Source: Prolixibacteraceae bacterium
GTDB lineage: Bacteria; Bacteroidota; Bacteroidia; Bacteroidales; Prolixibacteraceae
Assembly: GCA_019163175.1 (NCBI GenBank)
Contig: JAFLKN010000007.1
Location: 62,001-126,000, forward strand
Reading direction: 5' to 3'
Length of the DNA stretch: 64,000 bases
A program made the position numbers and the translations under genes. The notes beneath the pieces are model-generated. The model worked only from the letters and a program-made list of their open reading frames with translations, did not search any database and was not told the origin of the DNA. Every line of letters begins with the position of its first letter. The stretch's first letter is position 1. Below are positions 35,882 through 43,383 of the stretch, piece after piece.

Positions 35882-36472
35882 ATGAAGATTAATACTAATA
35901 TATTTCGGATCGAAACCAATCATGTAGCCCCAAGACAGGGACATATTCTGATTGCAGAACCTTTTTTGTCCGGAAGTTATTTTAATCGGTCAATTATTCT
36001 GCTTGCTTCGTATGGAGAAAATGGTGCAGTTGGTTTTATCCTGAATAAAAAAGTTGATTATCCGGTTGAGGATCTTTTTGCAAATTTTCCTGATTTTGAT
36101 TCTGAAATTCACATTGGCGGCCCTGTCGGAACTGATTCCATTTATTTCATTCACACGCTTGGTGATTTAATTCCGGGAAGCATAAATATTAAAGAAAACA
36201 TTTATTGGGGTGGCGACTTTGAAACACTTAAACTCCAGATTAAATTAGGCTTGGTAAACCCCGAGCAAGTGCGTTTCTTTCTGGGTTATTCGGGCTGGGA
36301 AGCAGGCCAACTGGAAGAAGAGATTAATCAAAATTCGTGGTTGGTTGCTGACATTTCGGAGGCCGATTTAATGACCATCGATGAAAATTTGATGTGGGTT
36401 GAATCTGTTCGGGCAATGGGCGGCAAATACAGCATGTGGGAAAACTTTCCTGAAAATCCTTCACTTAACTAA
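35882..36472 (+). CDS. YqgE/AlgH family protein (UPF0301)
   Basis: A 196-residue cytoplasmic protein of the DUF179/UPF0301 family. It begins with the family segment RQGHILIAEPFLSGSYFNRSIILL (about residues 18-41) and contains GAVGFILNK, HIGGPVGTDSIYFIHT and FFLGYSGWEAGQLEEEI in the standard order. The biochemical role is unknown; some homologues affect alginate or stress phenotypes. It overlaps the convergent aminotransferase-like gene by 8 bases at their 3' ends. Confidence 0.93.
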   Translation: MKINTNIFRIETNHVAPRQGHILIAEPFLSGSYFNRSIILLASYGENGAVGFILNKKVDYPVEDLFANFPDFDSEIHIGGPVGTDSIYFIHTLGDLIPGSINIKENIYWGGDFETLKLQIKLGLVNPEQVRFFLGYSGWEAGQLEEEINQNSWLVADISEADLMTIDENLMWVESVRAMGGKYSMWENFPENPSLN

Positions 36473-37292
36473 GCAAGCTCTTTCCAAAAATGTCGCTAAT
36501 CTTCCTAATTGTATTGTTAAAGAACCGTTTACCTTCAAATCCAACAATCCATCTTATTCCTTCAATAGCATTCACAGTCATAATTTCCTCAGCAGAGCGA
36601 ATATCCTGAAGAGTTATTTTGTCACGTTCCGAATACCTAAGATTTAATTTACTAACTATATCGAGTAAAAGAGGCTGACTGATATCTAAATATGCACCAT
36701 GCTCGCAACTCGCGCCGAAAATCTCATCGCCATTTATCAAGTAAACATTCGCTTCAATCGCCTCTACAATATTGTCCTCTTGATTTACCAATAGAAATTG
36801 ATCGGCCTGCGAACCTTTTAAATGATTTCGGGCAATGTTCCAATACACTTCGGAACCCAGCGACAAATTGGAAAGCGAAGATGATGGCTTCTGAATTTTA
36901 TCAAATACATCTACGAACAACCCCTTTTCATTCAGTTCGAAATCCGTATGTTCAAATTTTTCGGCTTGAATCGTGTAATGTAACTTATCATTAAAACATC
37001 TGAAAGTGATGGTAAATACTGCTCCTAAAAAAAGTTTGTTTTTAGTCAGTGTACGTTCCAATTGACGCTTAAATCCAGAACCATCGCGGTCGGTAAATTC
37101 AGGAAATGACTGGTTGAAAATGAGTAATTTGAGTATGAGTATTTCCAGCGTTTCAGTAAAAAAAGGGAAGTTTGTCCGCACTGCTCTAATCTTTTCAGCA
37201 AATAAAAATGCACCAGATTCCTGAAGTGAAATCCGGTATTCATCGGTTGGAATGAATGTGCCGTTAACCAATATGTATTTGCCGGTATTCAT
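36465..37292 (-). CDS. Class IV aminotransferase homologue (PabC/IlvE-like) lacking the catalytic lysine
   Basis: A 275-residue fold type IV PLP enzyme homologue. The N-terminus MNTGKYILVNGTFIPTDEYRI-like entry fits the family, and NIVEAIEANVYLI near residue 175 matches the conserved E....N motif. Aligning it without gaps to the E. coli PabC stretch ending in the same E-5-N motif puts Ser144 (in SNLSLG) where PabC has the PLP-binding Lys. No Lys lies within eight residues on either side. It may therefore be non-catalytic, or the alignment may be shifted. The genes beside it (rhomboid, holA, yqgE) give no clue. The product, if active, would be branched-chain amino acids or p-aminobenzoate. Confidence 0.78.
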   Translation of the reverse strand: MNTGKYILVNGTFIPTDEYRISLQESGAFLFAEKIRAVRTNFPFFTETLEILILKLLIFNQSFPEFTDRDGSGFKRQLERTLTKNKLFLGAVFTITFRCFNDKLHYTIQAEKFEHTDFELNEKGLFVDVFDKIQKPSSSLSNLSLGSEVYWNIARNHLKGSQADQFLLVNQEDNIVEAIEANVYLINGDEIFGASCEHGAYLDISQPLLLDIVSKLNLRYSERDKITLQDIRSAEEIMTVNAIEGIRWIVGFEGKRFFNNTIRKISDIFGKSLLS

Positions 37293-37374
37293 TGGTTCAG
37301 AAATGTAGTAAATATTTGTCCATCAAAATTCAGTTACACCTTTTCCGTGATTTGGCAGTGATAACTTTTATCTA

Positions 37375-37983
37375 TCAGATTAATCCGAAGAGTTTGTCTA
37401 AAAAAGTTTGAAATAGTCGGGGATTAAGTATAATCGGAAATATAAAGCCATAGAGTGCACCAAGGAAATGGGCATCGTGAGCCACGTTATCTTTTTGTTT
37501 GTGACTCATTTGATACGAATAAACCAAATACAAGCCAGCAAAGACAATTCCGGGGATTGGCAAGATGCCGAAAAAATAAATGTTATTCCAGGGATCGAAA
37601 AAGATAGAAGCAAAAAGCACCGAAGCAACAGCGCCTGAAGCGCCAACAGCATTGTAAAAATAGTTTTTGTGATGCTTGATAAGCGCATAAATATTCGAAG
37701 TAAGAATACCTCCAAAATACAAAAGGAAGAAATAAAGTATGTGATTACTCCCAAAATTATATTTGAAGTAGGCCTCAATAGCTCTGCCAAAAGAAAACAG
37801 AACGATCATATTCACAAACAAATGTTCCCAGTTTGCATGAACAAAAGCATGTGTAATCAGCCGGTGGTATTCTTTTTTGTACCAAATTTTACTGGCATTA
37901 AACTGCAGCTTGTCCATAAGTTTAGCTGAATTGAAGGCAGCATAAGAAACAACTACAGTAATCGCAATCAAAATAATAGTCAT
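37375..37983 (-). CDS. Rhomboid family intramembrane serine protease
   Basis: A 202-residue membrane protein with about six helices. The catalytic Ser116 is in NAVGASGAVAS (GxSG), and the catalytic His172 is in AHDAHFLGALYG. The HANWEHLFVNMIVLFSFG motif near residue 50 contains the conserved WEHLxxN that stabilises the oxyanion site. Both catalytic residues are present, so it is likely active. Its substrates cannot be seen. It follows holA by 12 bases on the same strand and is probably part of an amn-holA-rhomboid run. Confidence 0.93.
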   Translation of the reverse strand: MTIILIAITVVVSYAAFNSAKLMDKLQFNASKIWYKKEYHRLITHAFVHANWEHLFVNMIVLFSFGRAIEAYFKYNFGSNHILYFFLLYFGGILTSNIYALIKHHKNYFYNAVGASGAVASVLFASIFFDPWNNIYFFGILPIPGIVFAGLYLVYSYQMSHKQKDNVAHDAHFLGALYGFIFPIILNPRLFQTFLDKLFGLI

Positions 37984-37995
37984 AAATAAAATGAT

Positions 37996-39000
37996 TTAAT
38001 GTAAAATCCGGTATACCATTTCGCGTTGCAGGTCAGCCGGCGACGCAGAAACATTTCCCCAACCTTTTGATTTCATATCGTATTCGCGCAAAATACTAAC
38101 AATCTCAACCAGCTTTTTGATGTTGTAATTTTTGGCAGCAGCCACATAATTTTTCACAAAAAATGGATGTACCTGCAATACCGAAGCAACATTGTTTTGA
38201 GATTTATCTTCCAAAAAATGGTAGTTCAGTAGTTTTGAGAAATAGCTAAAAAGCGATGAAACAACCACCGTAACCGGATTTGTAGATGGATTAGCTCCAA
38301 AATAATTGATGATCCGGTTGGCTCTCAATAGATCGCGGTCGCCCAATGCATTCTGAAGCTCGAATACATTAAACTCCTTGCTAATCCCGATATTTCGTTC
38401 GATGTGATCAGGAGTAATTTGAGTACCAACAGGTAATGAAATAATCAGTTTATCTAGCTCGTTTGCAACCTTACTCAAATCAGCTCCCAGATATTCTGCA
38501 ATCATGGCAGCTGCCTGAGGAGAAATGGTGTATTGTTGTGCTTTCAGATAGGTAGAAATCCATGCAGGAAGCTGGTTGTCGTATATTTTTTTCGATTCGA
38601 AAAGGATACCTTTCTGGTCGAGCAACTTGGTAAAAGTCTTTCTTTTATCGAGGGTTTTGTATTTGTAGTTAATAACCAAAATGGTTGAATTCAGCGGATT
38701 CTGAACGTACGGTTCCAAATCTTCTATTTTCTTGATATTCTGGGCTTCACGAACAACAATCACCTGATGGTTTGCCATCATTGGAAACCTGCGGGCATTA
38801 CCCATAATCAGGGCTGGTTCCAGATCTTTACCATATAGGATTGTCTGATTGAAGCCTTTTTCGGCATCAGTCAGTACATTGTCAGAAATGTAATCGCTTA
38901 TTTTATCAATGAAATAGGTTTCCTCACCCATTAAAAAGTAAATGGGATGATATATTTTTTTTTGTAGGTTCCCAATAATTTCCTCGTATGTAATTGCCAT
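37996..39000 (-). CDS. holA: DNA polymerase III subunit delta
   Basis: The clamp-loader subunit that opens the sliding clamp. The 334 residues begin with YEEIIGNLQKKIYHPIYFLMGEETYFIDKI, the N-terminal motif that contains the clamp-contacting region. The middle has AAMIAEYLGADLSKVANELDKLI, a typical delta segment. It lies 8 bases after amn and 12 bases before the rhomboid gene. Confidence 0.92.
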   Translation of the reverse strand: MAITYEEIIGNLQKKIYHPIYFLMGEETYFIDKISDYISDNVLTDAEKGFNQTILYGKDLEPALIMGNARRFPMMANHQVIVVREAQNIKKIEDLEPYVQNPLNSTILVINYKYKTLDKRKTFTKLLDQKGILFESKKIYDNQLPAWISTYLKAQQYTISPQAAAMIAEYLGADLSKVANELDKLIISLPVGTQITPDHIERNIGISKEFNVFELQNALGDRDLLRANRIINYFGANPSTNPVTVVVSSLFSYFSKLLNYHFLEDKSQNNVASVLQVHPFFVKNYVAAAKNYNIKKLVEIVSILREYDMKSKGWGNVSASPADLQREMVYRILH

Positions 39001-39008
39001 GTGAAATC

Positions 39009-39779
39009 TTAAAATTTCAGGTGTTTAACCGATTCTCCATTGTTCTTTATTTCAAGAAGCGCATCAATCCCGGTTTCCAAATGTTCTTTCACAAAGTTGT
39101 TCGAAACAATCTGATCACTTGCTTCAGTTTTAACCCCTGTAGAAATCATTGGTTGGTCTGACACAAGCAACAGTGCTCCTGAAGGGATTTGATTACAGAA
39201 CCCAACAGTAAAAATGGTGGCTGTTTCCATATCGATCGCCATCGCCCTTGATTTCTCCAGATACTTTTTAAAGCGTTCGTCGTATTCCCAAACGCGTTTA
39301 TTGGTGGTGTAAACTACCCCGGTCCAATAATCATGTTTTCGGTTACGAATGGCTGTCGACACCGCGCGTTGAAGATTAAATGCCGGAAGTGCCGGTATTT
39401 CAGGAGGTAAATAATCGTTTGATGTTCCTTCGCTTCGAATGGCCGCAATCGGTAAAATAAAATCACCAAGCTGGTTTTTCTGCTTTAAGCCTCCGCATTT
39501 ACCTAGAAAAAGAACCGCTTTAGGATGCACTGCGCTCAATAAATCCATCATGGTAGCAGCATTCGGACTTCCCATTCCAAAGTTAATAATGGTAATTCCT
39601 TCTGCGCTGGCATTAGGCATATTTTTATTTTCACCAACAACAGGCACACCAAATTTAGTGGCAAACATATCCACGTACATATGGAAGTTGGTCAGCAAAA
39701 TTAATTCGTCGAACTCTTCTAAGGGTCTTCCTGTGTATCTTGGAAGCCAATTGGATACAATTTCCTCTTTTGTCTTCAT
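39009..39779 (-). CDS. amn: AMP nucleosidase
   Basis: Probably hydrolyses AMP to adenine and ribose-5-phosphate. The 256 residues belong to the nucleoside phosphorylase/hydrolase fold: INFGMGSPNAATMMDLL is the phosphate-site region, FLGKCGGL the central motif, and AIDMETATIFTVG the purine/ribose site, followed by LLVSDQPM with the catalytic Asp. The short form, without the N-terminal domain of E. coli Amn, is common in this phylum. It starts the amn-holA-rhomboid run with a promoter box upstream. Confidence 0.9.
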   Translation of the reverse strand: MKTKEEIVSNWLPRYTGRPLEEFDELILLTNFHMYVDMFATKFGVPVVGENKNMPNASAEGITIINFGMGSPNAATMMDLLSAVHPKAVLFLGKCGGLKQKNQLGDFILPIAAIRSEGTSNDYLPPEIPALPAFNLQRAVSTAIRNRKHDYWTGVVYTTNKRVWEYDERFKKYLEKSRAMAIDMETATIFTVGFCNQIPSGALLLVSDQPMISTGVKTEASDQIVSNNFVKEHLETGIDALLEIKNNGESVKHLKF

Positions 39780-39812
39780 AGTTAATTGTTACATTTATCC
39801 TCTCAATAATGA

Positions 39813-39820
39813 CAAAAATA
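39813..39820 (-). promoter_or_regulatory. Candidate -7 promoter box for amn
   Basis: TATTTTTG on the minus strand, 33 bases before the amn ATG. The nearest TTG lies 23 bases further upstream, slightly longer than the usual spacing. The gap is only 61 bases and also serves the divergent gene at 39841. Confidence 0.45.
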
Positions 39821-39840
39821 CAAACTTTGTTGGCTTCATC

Positions 39841-40293
39841 ATGCAAAAATTGAATTTGCCCGAATATTCTTTCAAATTTAAAACCAGAGAGGATAAAGAC
39901 TATATTTTTGATTCACTTAGAAGAAAATATGTTCGGTTAACTCCGGAAGAATGGGTTCGTCAGAATTTTGTTCAGTTTTTGGTGACAGAAAAGAAATATT
40001 CCGTTTCATTAATAGCTGTTGAAGCCGGTGTAAAAGTAAACAACAATCCGCAAAGGGCCGATTTGGTAGTTTTCGACCGTGCAGGGAATCCAATTTTAGT
40101 CGCTGAATTTAAAGCTCCTGAAATAAAGATCAGCCAACAAACCTTCGATCAGATTGTACGCTACAATATGCAACTTAAGGTACCACTTCTGATTGTAAGC
40201 AACGGATTGCAGCATTATTGCTGCCGGATTAATTACAATGATAATTCGTATGCTTTCCTTCCTGAAATACCTGAATTTTCAGCAGTAATTTAG
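39841..40293 (+). CDS. Stand-alone type I restriction enzyme HsdR N-terminal domain protein
   Basis: A 150-residue protein that consists only of the HsdR N-terminal nuclease-like domain. It shows the PD-(D/E)xK core: Asp in NPQRADLVVFD followed by the E-x-K motif AEFKAPE about 18 residues later, with FDQIVRYNMQL after it. There is no helicase, methylase or specificity subunit near it. The ATG at 39841 lies just after the amn promoter region; a much longer upstream extension would run through amn on the other strand. It is divergent from amn. It could act as a nuclease in repair; that is inference only. Confidence 0.85.
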   Translation: MQKLNLPEYSFKFKTREDKDYIFDSLRRKYVRLTPEEWVRQNFVQFLVTEKKYSVSLIAVEAGVKVNNNPQRADLVVFDRAGNPILVAEFKAPEIKISQQTFDQIVRYNMQLKVPLLIVSNGLQHYCCRINYNDNSYAFLPEIPEFSAVI

Positions 40294-40296
40294 TTC

Positions 40297-41940
40297 TTAC
40301 TCTTGCTTTTTCAGGATCAATTCCATCCGGGCTAATGCCAAATCAAAGTTTGAAGTAATGTTAGCTGGCCCAATTAAAGCCGGAACCCCACCTTTATCAA
40401 GCTCTTCAAAAACTTCAGGCTGAACCCCTGACAGAATAATCTGTATTCTCCTTGATTTAAGATCTTTAAGCGTTTGTTTCAGATTTCGCAATCCGGTACC
40501 ATCTATAAACGGAACATGCCGCATACGGATAATTACCACTTTTGAAGTGTGACTTATTTCTTTCAGAGTTTCTTCATATCTACGAGCTGCAGCAAAAAAG
40601 AAAGGACCGCTGATCTCAAATATCTCGACTCCTTTTGGAATATCAGCATAATTTTCAAGCGAATCCGATTCTGTTTCAAGCGGGATAACTTTACTCAGAT
40701 TCGACATACGCTGCATAAACAACAATGACGAAAGCACCACGCCAACTTCAATGGCAACAGTTAAATCGACAAATACAGTCAAAATAAACGTGCTGAGTAA
40801 TATAAATATATCATATTTATGTCCTTTCAGAATCGAAAAGAACGATTTCATTTCACTCATGTTGTACGAAACAACAATCAGGATACCAGCCAAACATGGC
40901 ATTGGAATCAGAACTGCCCAACGGCCAAAAACCAGCATGATCAACAAAAGTGTCACAGCATGTATTATTCCTGCTATCGGGGTTCTTCCGTTATTTTTAA
41001 CATTCGTTGCTGTACGCGCAATTGCACCGGTTGCCGGTATTCCACCGAAAAAAGGTGTCACAATGTTGGCCAGTCCCTGGGCAATCAACTCGGTATTCGA
41101 ACGGTGATTACTACTGATCATACCGTCGGCAACAACGGCAGAAAGCAAGGACTCGATTGCACCTAACAGCGCAATGGTAAGTGCCGGCTGCATGTATTGT
41201 CCCAATTGGTCAAATTGAATATTGGGAAATGTGAGTTCAAATTTATTGGGAATAGCACCAAATACACTCTCTATGGTGCTTACCTGAAGACCAAACACGG
41301 CAACAATCGTAGTCATCACAACAATGGCAATGAATGACCCGGGAATTTTGGGAATCAAACGACCCGAGAATACAGTCATGATAATGGTTCCGACAGTAAT
41401 TAGCAAGGCTGAAAGATTAAAATTCTGCATCTGGTGAAAATAAATTTCCCATTTGTCAATGAATTCAGCAGGAAGTTTTTCGATAGGCAAACCAAATGCA
41501 TCTTTAATCTGGGTGGAGAAAATAACTAGTGCGATACCACTCGTGAACCCGACAATTAACGGATGTGGGAAAAATTTCAAGATGGATCCCAACCGAAGTA
41601 CACCAAAAGTGATAAGCATAACCCCAGCCATGATTGTTGAAATAATCAGTCCATCGAATCCATATTTTTGAAGGATGCCGTAAACAATAACGATAAAAGC
41701 ACCGGTTGGACCGCCAATCTGGACACGGCTTCCCCCAAGCAATGAAATAATAAAACCGGCAACGACAGCCGTAATTATTCCTTTTTCGGGCGATACACCT
41801 GAGGCAACTGCAAAAGCAATGGCCAATGGCAATGCTACAATTCCAACTATGATTCCGGCAAAAATGTCGTTTGATAAATTTTTAAACAACAAGCCCTTCT
41901 TGAAAAGACTCCATGTTTTAGGAAGAAAAATTGGTTCCAT
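40297..41940 (-). CDS. SulP family anion transporter with STAS domain
   Basis: A 547-residue SLC26/SulP transporter. It has about 12 membrane helices, with the signature GIVALPLAIAFAVASG near residue 35 and GGPTGAFIVIV near 78. A cytoplasmic STAS domain at the C-terminus contains MRHVPFIDGTGLRNL. I chose the ATG at 41940 because a promoter box lies at 41969-41962 and the earlier in-frame ATG at 41964 overlaps it. Candidate substrates are sulfate or bicarbonate; no neighbouring sulfate-assimilation or carbonic anhydrase gene is seen. It converges on the HsdR-domain gene with a 3-base gap. Confidence 0.93.
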   Translation of the reverse strand: MEPIFLPKTWSLFKKGLLFKNLSNDIFAGIIVGIVALPLAIAFAVASGVSPEKGIITAVVAGFIISLLGGSRVQIGGPTGAFIVIVYGILQKYGFDGLIISTIMAGVMLITFGVLRLGSILKFFPHPLIVGFTSGIALVIFSTQIKDAFGLPIEKLPAEFIDKWEIYFHQMQNFNLSALLITVGTIIMTVFSGRLIPKIPGSFIAIVVMTTIVAVFGLQVSTIESVFGAIPNKFELTFPNIQFDQLGQYMQPALTIALLGAIESLLSAVVADGMISSNHRSNTELIAQGLANIVTPFFGGIPATGAIARTATNVKNNGRTPIAGIIHAVTLLLIMLVFGRWAVLIPMPCLAGILIVVSYNMSEMKSFFSILKGHKYDIFILLSTFILTVFVDLTVAIEVGVVLSSLLFMQRMSNLSKVIPLETESDSLENYADIPKGVEIFEISGPFFFAAARRYEETLKEISHTSKVVIIRMRHVPFIDGTGLRNLKQTLKDLKSRRIQIILSGVQPEVFEELDKGGVPALIGPANITSNFDLALARMELILKKQE

Positions 41941-41961
41941 ACCGATCAGATTTTGAAGGTG

Positions 41962-41969
41962 CAAATGTA
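41962..41969 (-). promoter_or_regulatory. Candidate -7 promoter box for the SulP gene
   Basis: TACATTTG on the minus strand, 21 bases before the ATG at 41940. It supports the shorter start. No clear -33 box is seen. Confidence 0.5.
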
Positions 41970-42297
41970 AGGGCTATTGATGAAGGATATTCAGAAACCC
42001 TCTGAATTTTTCAGATTTAAGACGAACCCTTAACTTTTTATACTTTAACTTGCATGGATGTATCCCGATTTGTGTTGAAAGAAATAGTGGTTTAAAAGAC
42101 ATTGGCTTGATGCGGAAAATAATCAAATAGGGAGATGATCATATCTCTTTCATTTTTTTGATCTGTGGCTGAAGCCAATTGCATAGGATATTTGTTCAAT
42201 TGATGGGTTGTGTTAATAAGTGCAAACTGTCCGCTTACTTTAAACAAAAGCAATTATTTCATGTTGCATTATAAATTCATATTTAATCATTTAATTA
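41970..42297. other. 328-bp intergenic region with no gene found
   Basis: The divergent space between the SulP gene and the thioredoxin-like gene. It is AT-rich, and I see no ORF with family features, no RNA gene, no repeat and no good hairpin. It should hold the promoter of the thioredoxin-like gene, but I could not identify a convincing TAnnTTTG box. Confidence 0.5.
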
Positions 42298-42846
42298 ATG
42301 AGAAAACTAATATTTTTTGCTGCCTTGATCATTTCATCAGCATCATTTGGGCAAAATATATGGACGCCTTCCTTAGGCGAAAGTGCAAAAAATTTTTCGC
42401 TAAAAACGGTTGATGGTGAGAAACTAAGTTTAAACGAGTTGTTGAAATCGAAACCAGTAGTACTTGTGGTATTAAGAGGTTGGCCAGGTTACCAGTGTCC
42501 TATTTGCACGAAAGAGGTAGGTACTCTTATATCATCGGCTACTGAATTTGAAAAGCATCACGTTTCCATTTTCATGGTATATCCAGGTCCCTCCAAAGAA
42601 CTGACAGAACATGCAAAAGAGTTTAAACAAGATTTTCAATTCCCGGAGAATTACTATTTTACAGTTGATCCTGATTACTCAATGATAAATTTATATGGGT
42701 TGCGTTGGAATGCTGAAAAGGAAACTTCTTATCCTTCTACTTTTGTAATTAATCGGGATGGGAAAATTGTATATTCCAAAATTAGTCATTCACATGGAGA
42801 TCGGTCAAATACCGATGAAATTATTGATGCACTTAGCAAATTATAA
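42298..42846 (+). CDS. Exported AhpC/TSA-type thioredoxin-like protein
   Basis: A 182-residue protein with a signal peptide (about 1-18, cleaved after SASFGQ) and a thioredoxin-like AhpC/TSA domain. The active-site region is WPGYQCPIC, giving Cys67 and Cys70 as a CxxC pair rather than the single peroxidatic Cys of classic peroxiredoxins. Later TSYPSTFVINRDGKIVYS is the cis-Pro strand. It is probably periplasmic and acts in thiol redox chemistry. The closest family is bacterioferritin-comigratory/ResA-like. It converges on the GNAT gene with a 9-base gap. Confidence 0.82.
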   Translation: MRKLIFFAALIISSASFGQNIWTPSLGESAKNFSLKTVDGEKLSLNELLKSKPVVLVVLRGWPGYQCPICTKEVGTLISSATEFEKHHVSIFMVYPGPSKELTEHAKEFKQDFQFPENYYFTVDPDYSMINLYGLRWNAEKETSYPSTFVINRDGKIVYSKISHSHGDRSNTDEIIDALSKL

Positions 42847-42855
42847 GAGGATAAT

Positions 42856-43383
42856 TCACAAAATCTTCTGAAACATCAATTCAGCATTCCAGCCATTGAG
42901 CGTATTCCGCCAGTCTTTTTTAGTGCCGCAAAGTTCAAAGCCATTACTTGTAAAAAGTTGAATACTGGGCAGATTGTCTTCAGTGATATTGGCGTAAAGT
43001 TGGTGTAAGCGGAGGTAGTTGGTGGCATAGGTACAAAGCAATTGAAGGGCATCAGTTGCATATCCCAGTTTGCGGTCTTTCTCATCGTGAATCAAAATCC
43101 CTACTCCGGCGCGGAGATGAAATGGATCAAAATCGAATAAATCAATAGCGCCGACAGCAGTTCCTTCGAGTGTTTCAATGATCATTCGAACTTCTTTCGC
43201 TTCGTAGATATCGCGCTGCGACTCTTTGATATACTTAGCCAGAATGTATTTTGAAAACGGCTCAAACGTATTGCTAACTTCCCATATTTTGGCATCGTTT
43301 TCCCATTCGTACAACAAATCGATGTCGTCTGGCTCGAGTGCCCGAAATCGAATTTTTCCAAATTCAAGTTTTTTACTGCTCAT
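42856..43383 (-). CDS. GNAT family N-acetyltransferase
   Basis: A 175-residue GNAT of the RimJ/RimL/SpeG type. The entry IRFRALEPDDIDLLYEWEND is typical. The acetyl-CoA region has AGVGILIHDEKDRKLGYATDAL, where the loop KDRKLGYA replaces the usual RGxGxG/A, and HQLYANITEDNLPSIQLFTSNGF is the later helix. The acceptor (amine, protein N-terminus or sugar) is unknown. Its ATG overlaps the stop of the upstream glycosyltransferase gene by 4 bases (ATGA), so the two are translationally coupled. This suggests it may acetylate a glycan intermediate, but that is inference. Confidence 0.88.
   Translation of the reverse strand: MSSKKLEFGKIRFRALEPDDIDLLYEWENDAKIWEVSNTFEPFSKYILAKYIKESQRDIYEAKEVRMIIETLEGTAVGAIDLFDFDPFHLRAGVGILIHDEKDRKLGYATDALQLLCTYATNYLRLHQLYANITEDNLPSIQLFTSNGFELCGTKKDWRNTLNGWNAELMFQKIL

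Noticed and set aside
39439-39840. A long upstream extension of the HsdR-domain gene beginning at 39439
   Set aside because: It would run through the amn gene on the opposite strand; the family-like N-terminus begins at 39841.
39841-40293. A restriction-modification system
   Set aside because: Only an HsdR N-terminal-like domain is present, without helicase, methylase or specificity subunit.
42210-42413. Short ORF overlapping the start of the thioredoxin-like gene
   Set aside because: It is in a different frame of the same strand with no family motif; the signal peptide and CPIC site support 42298.
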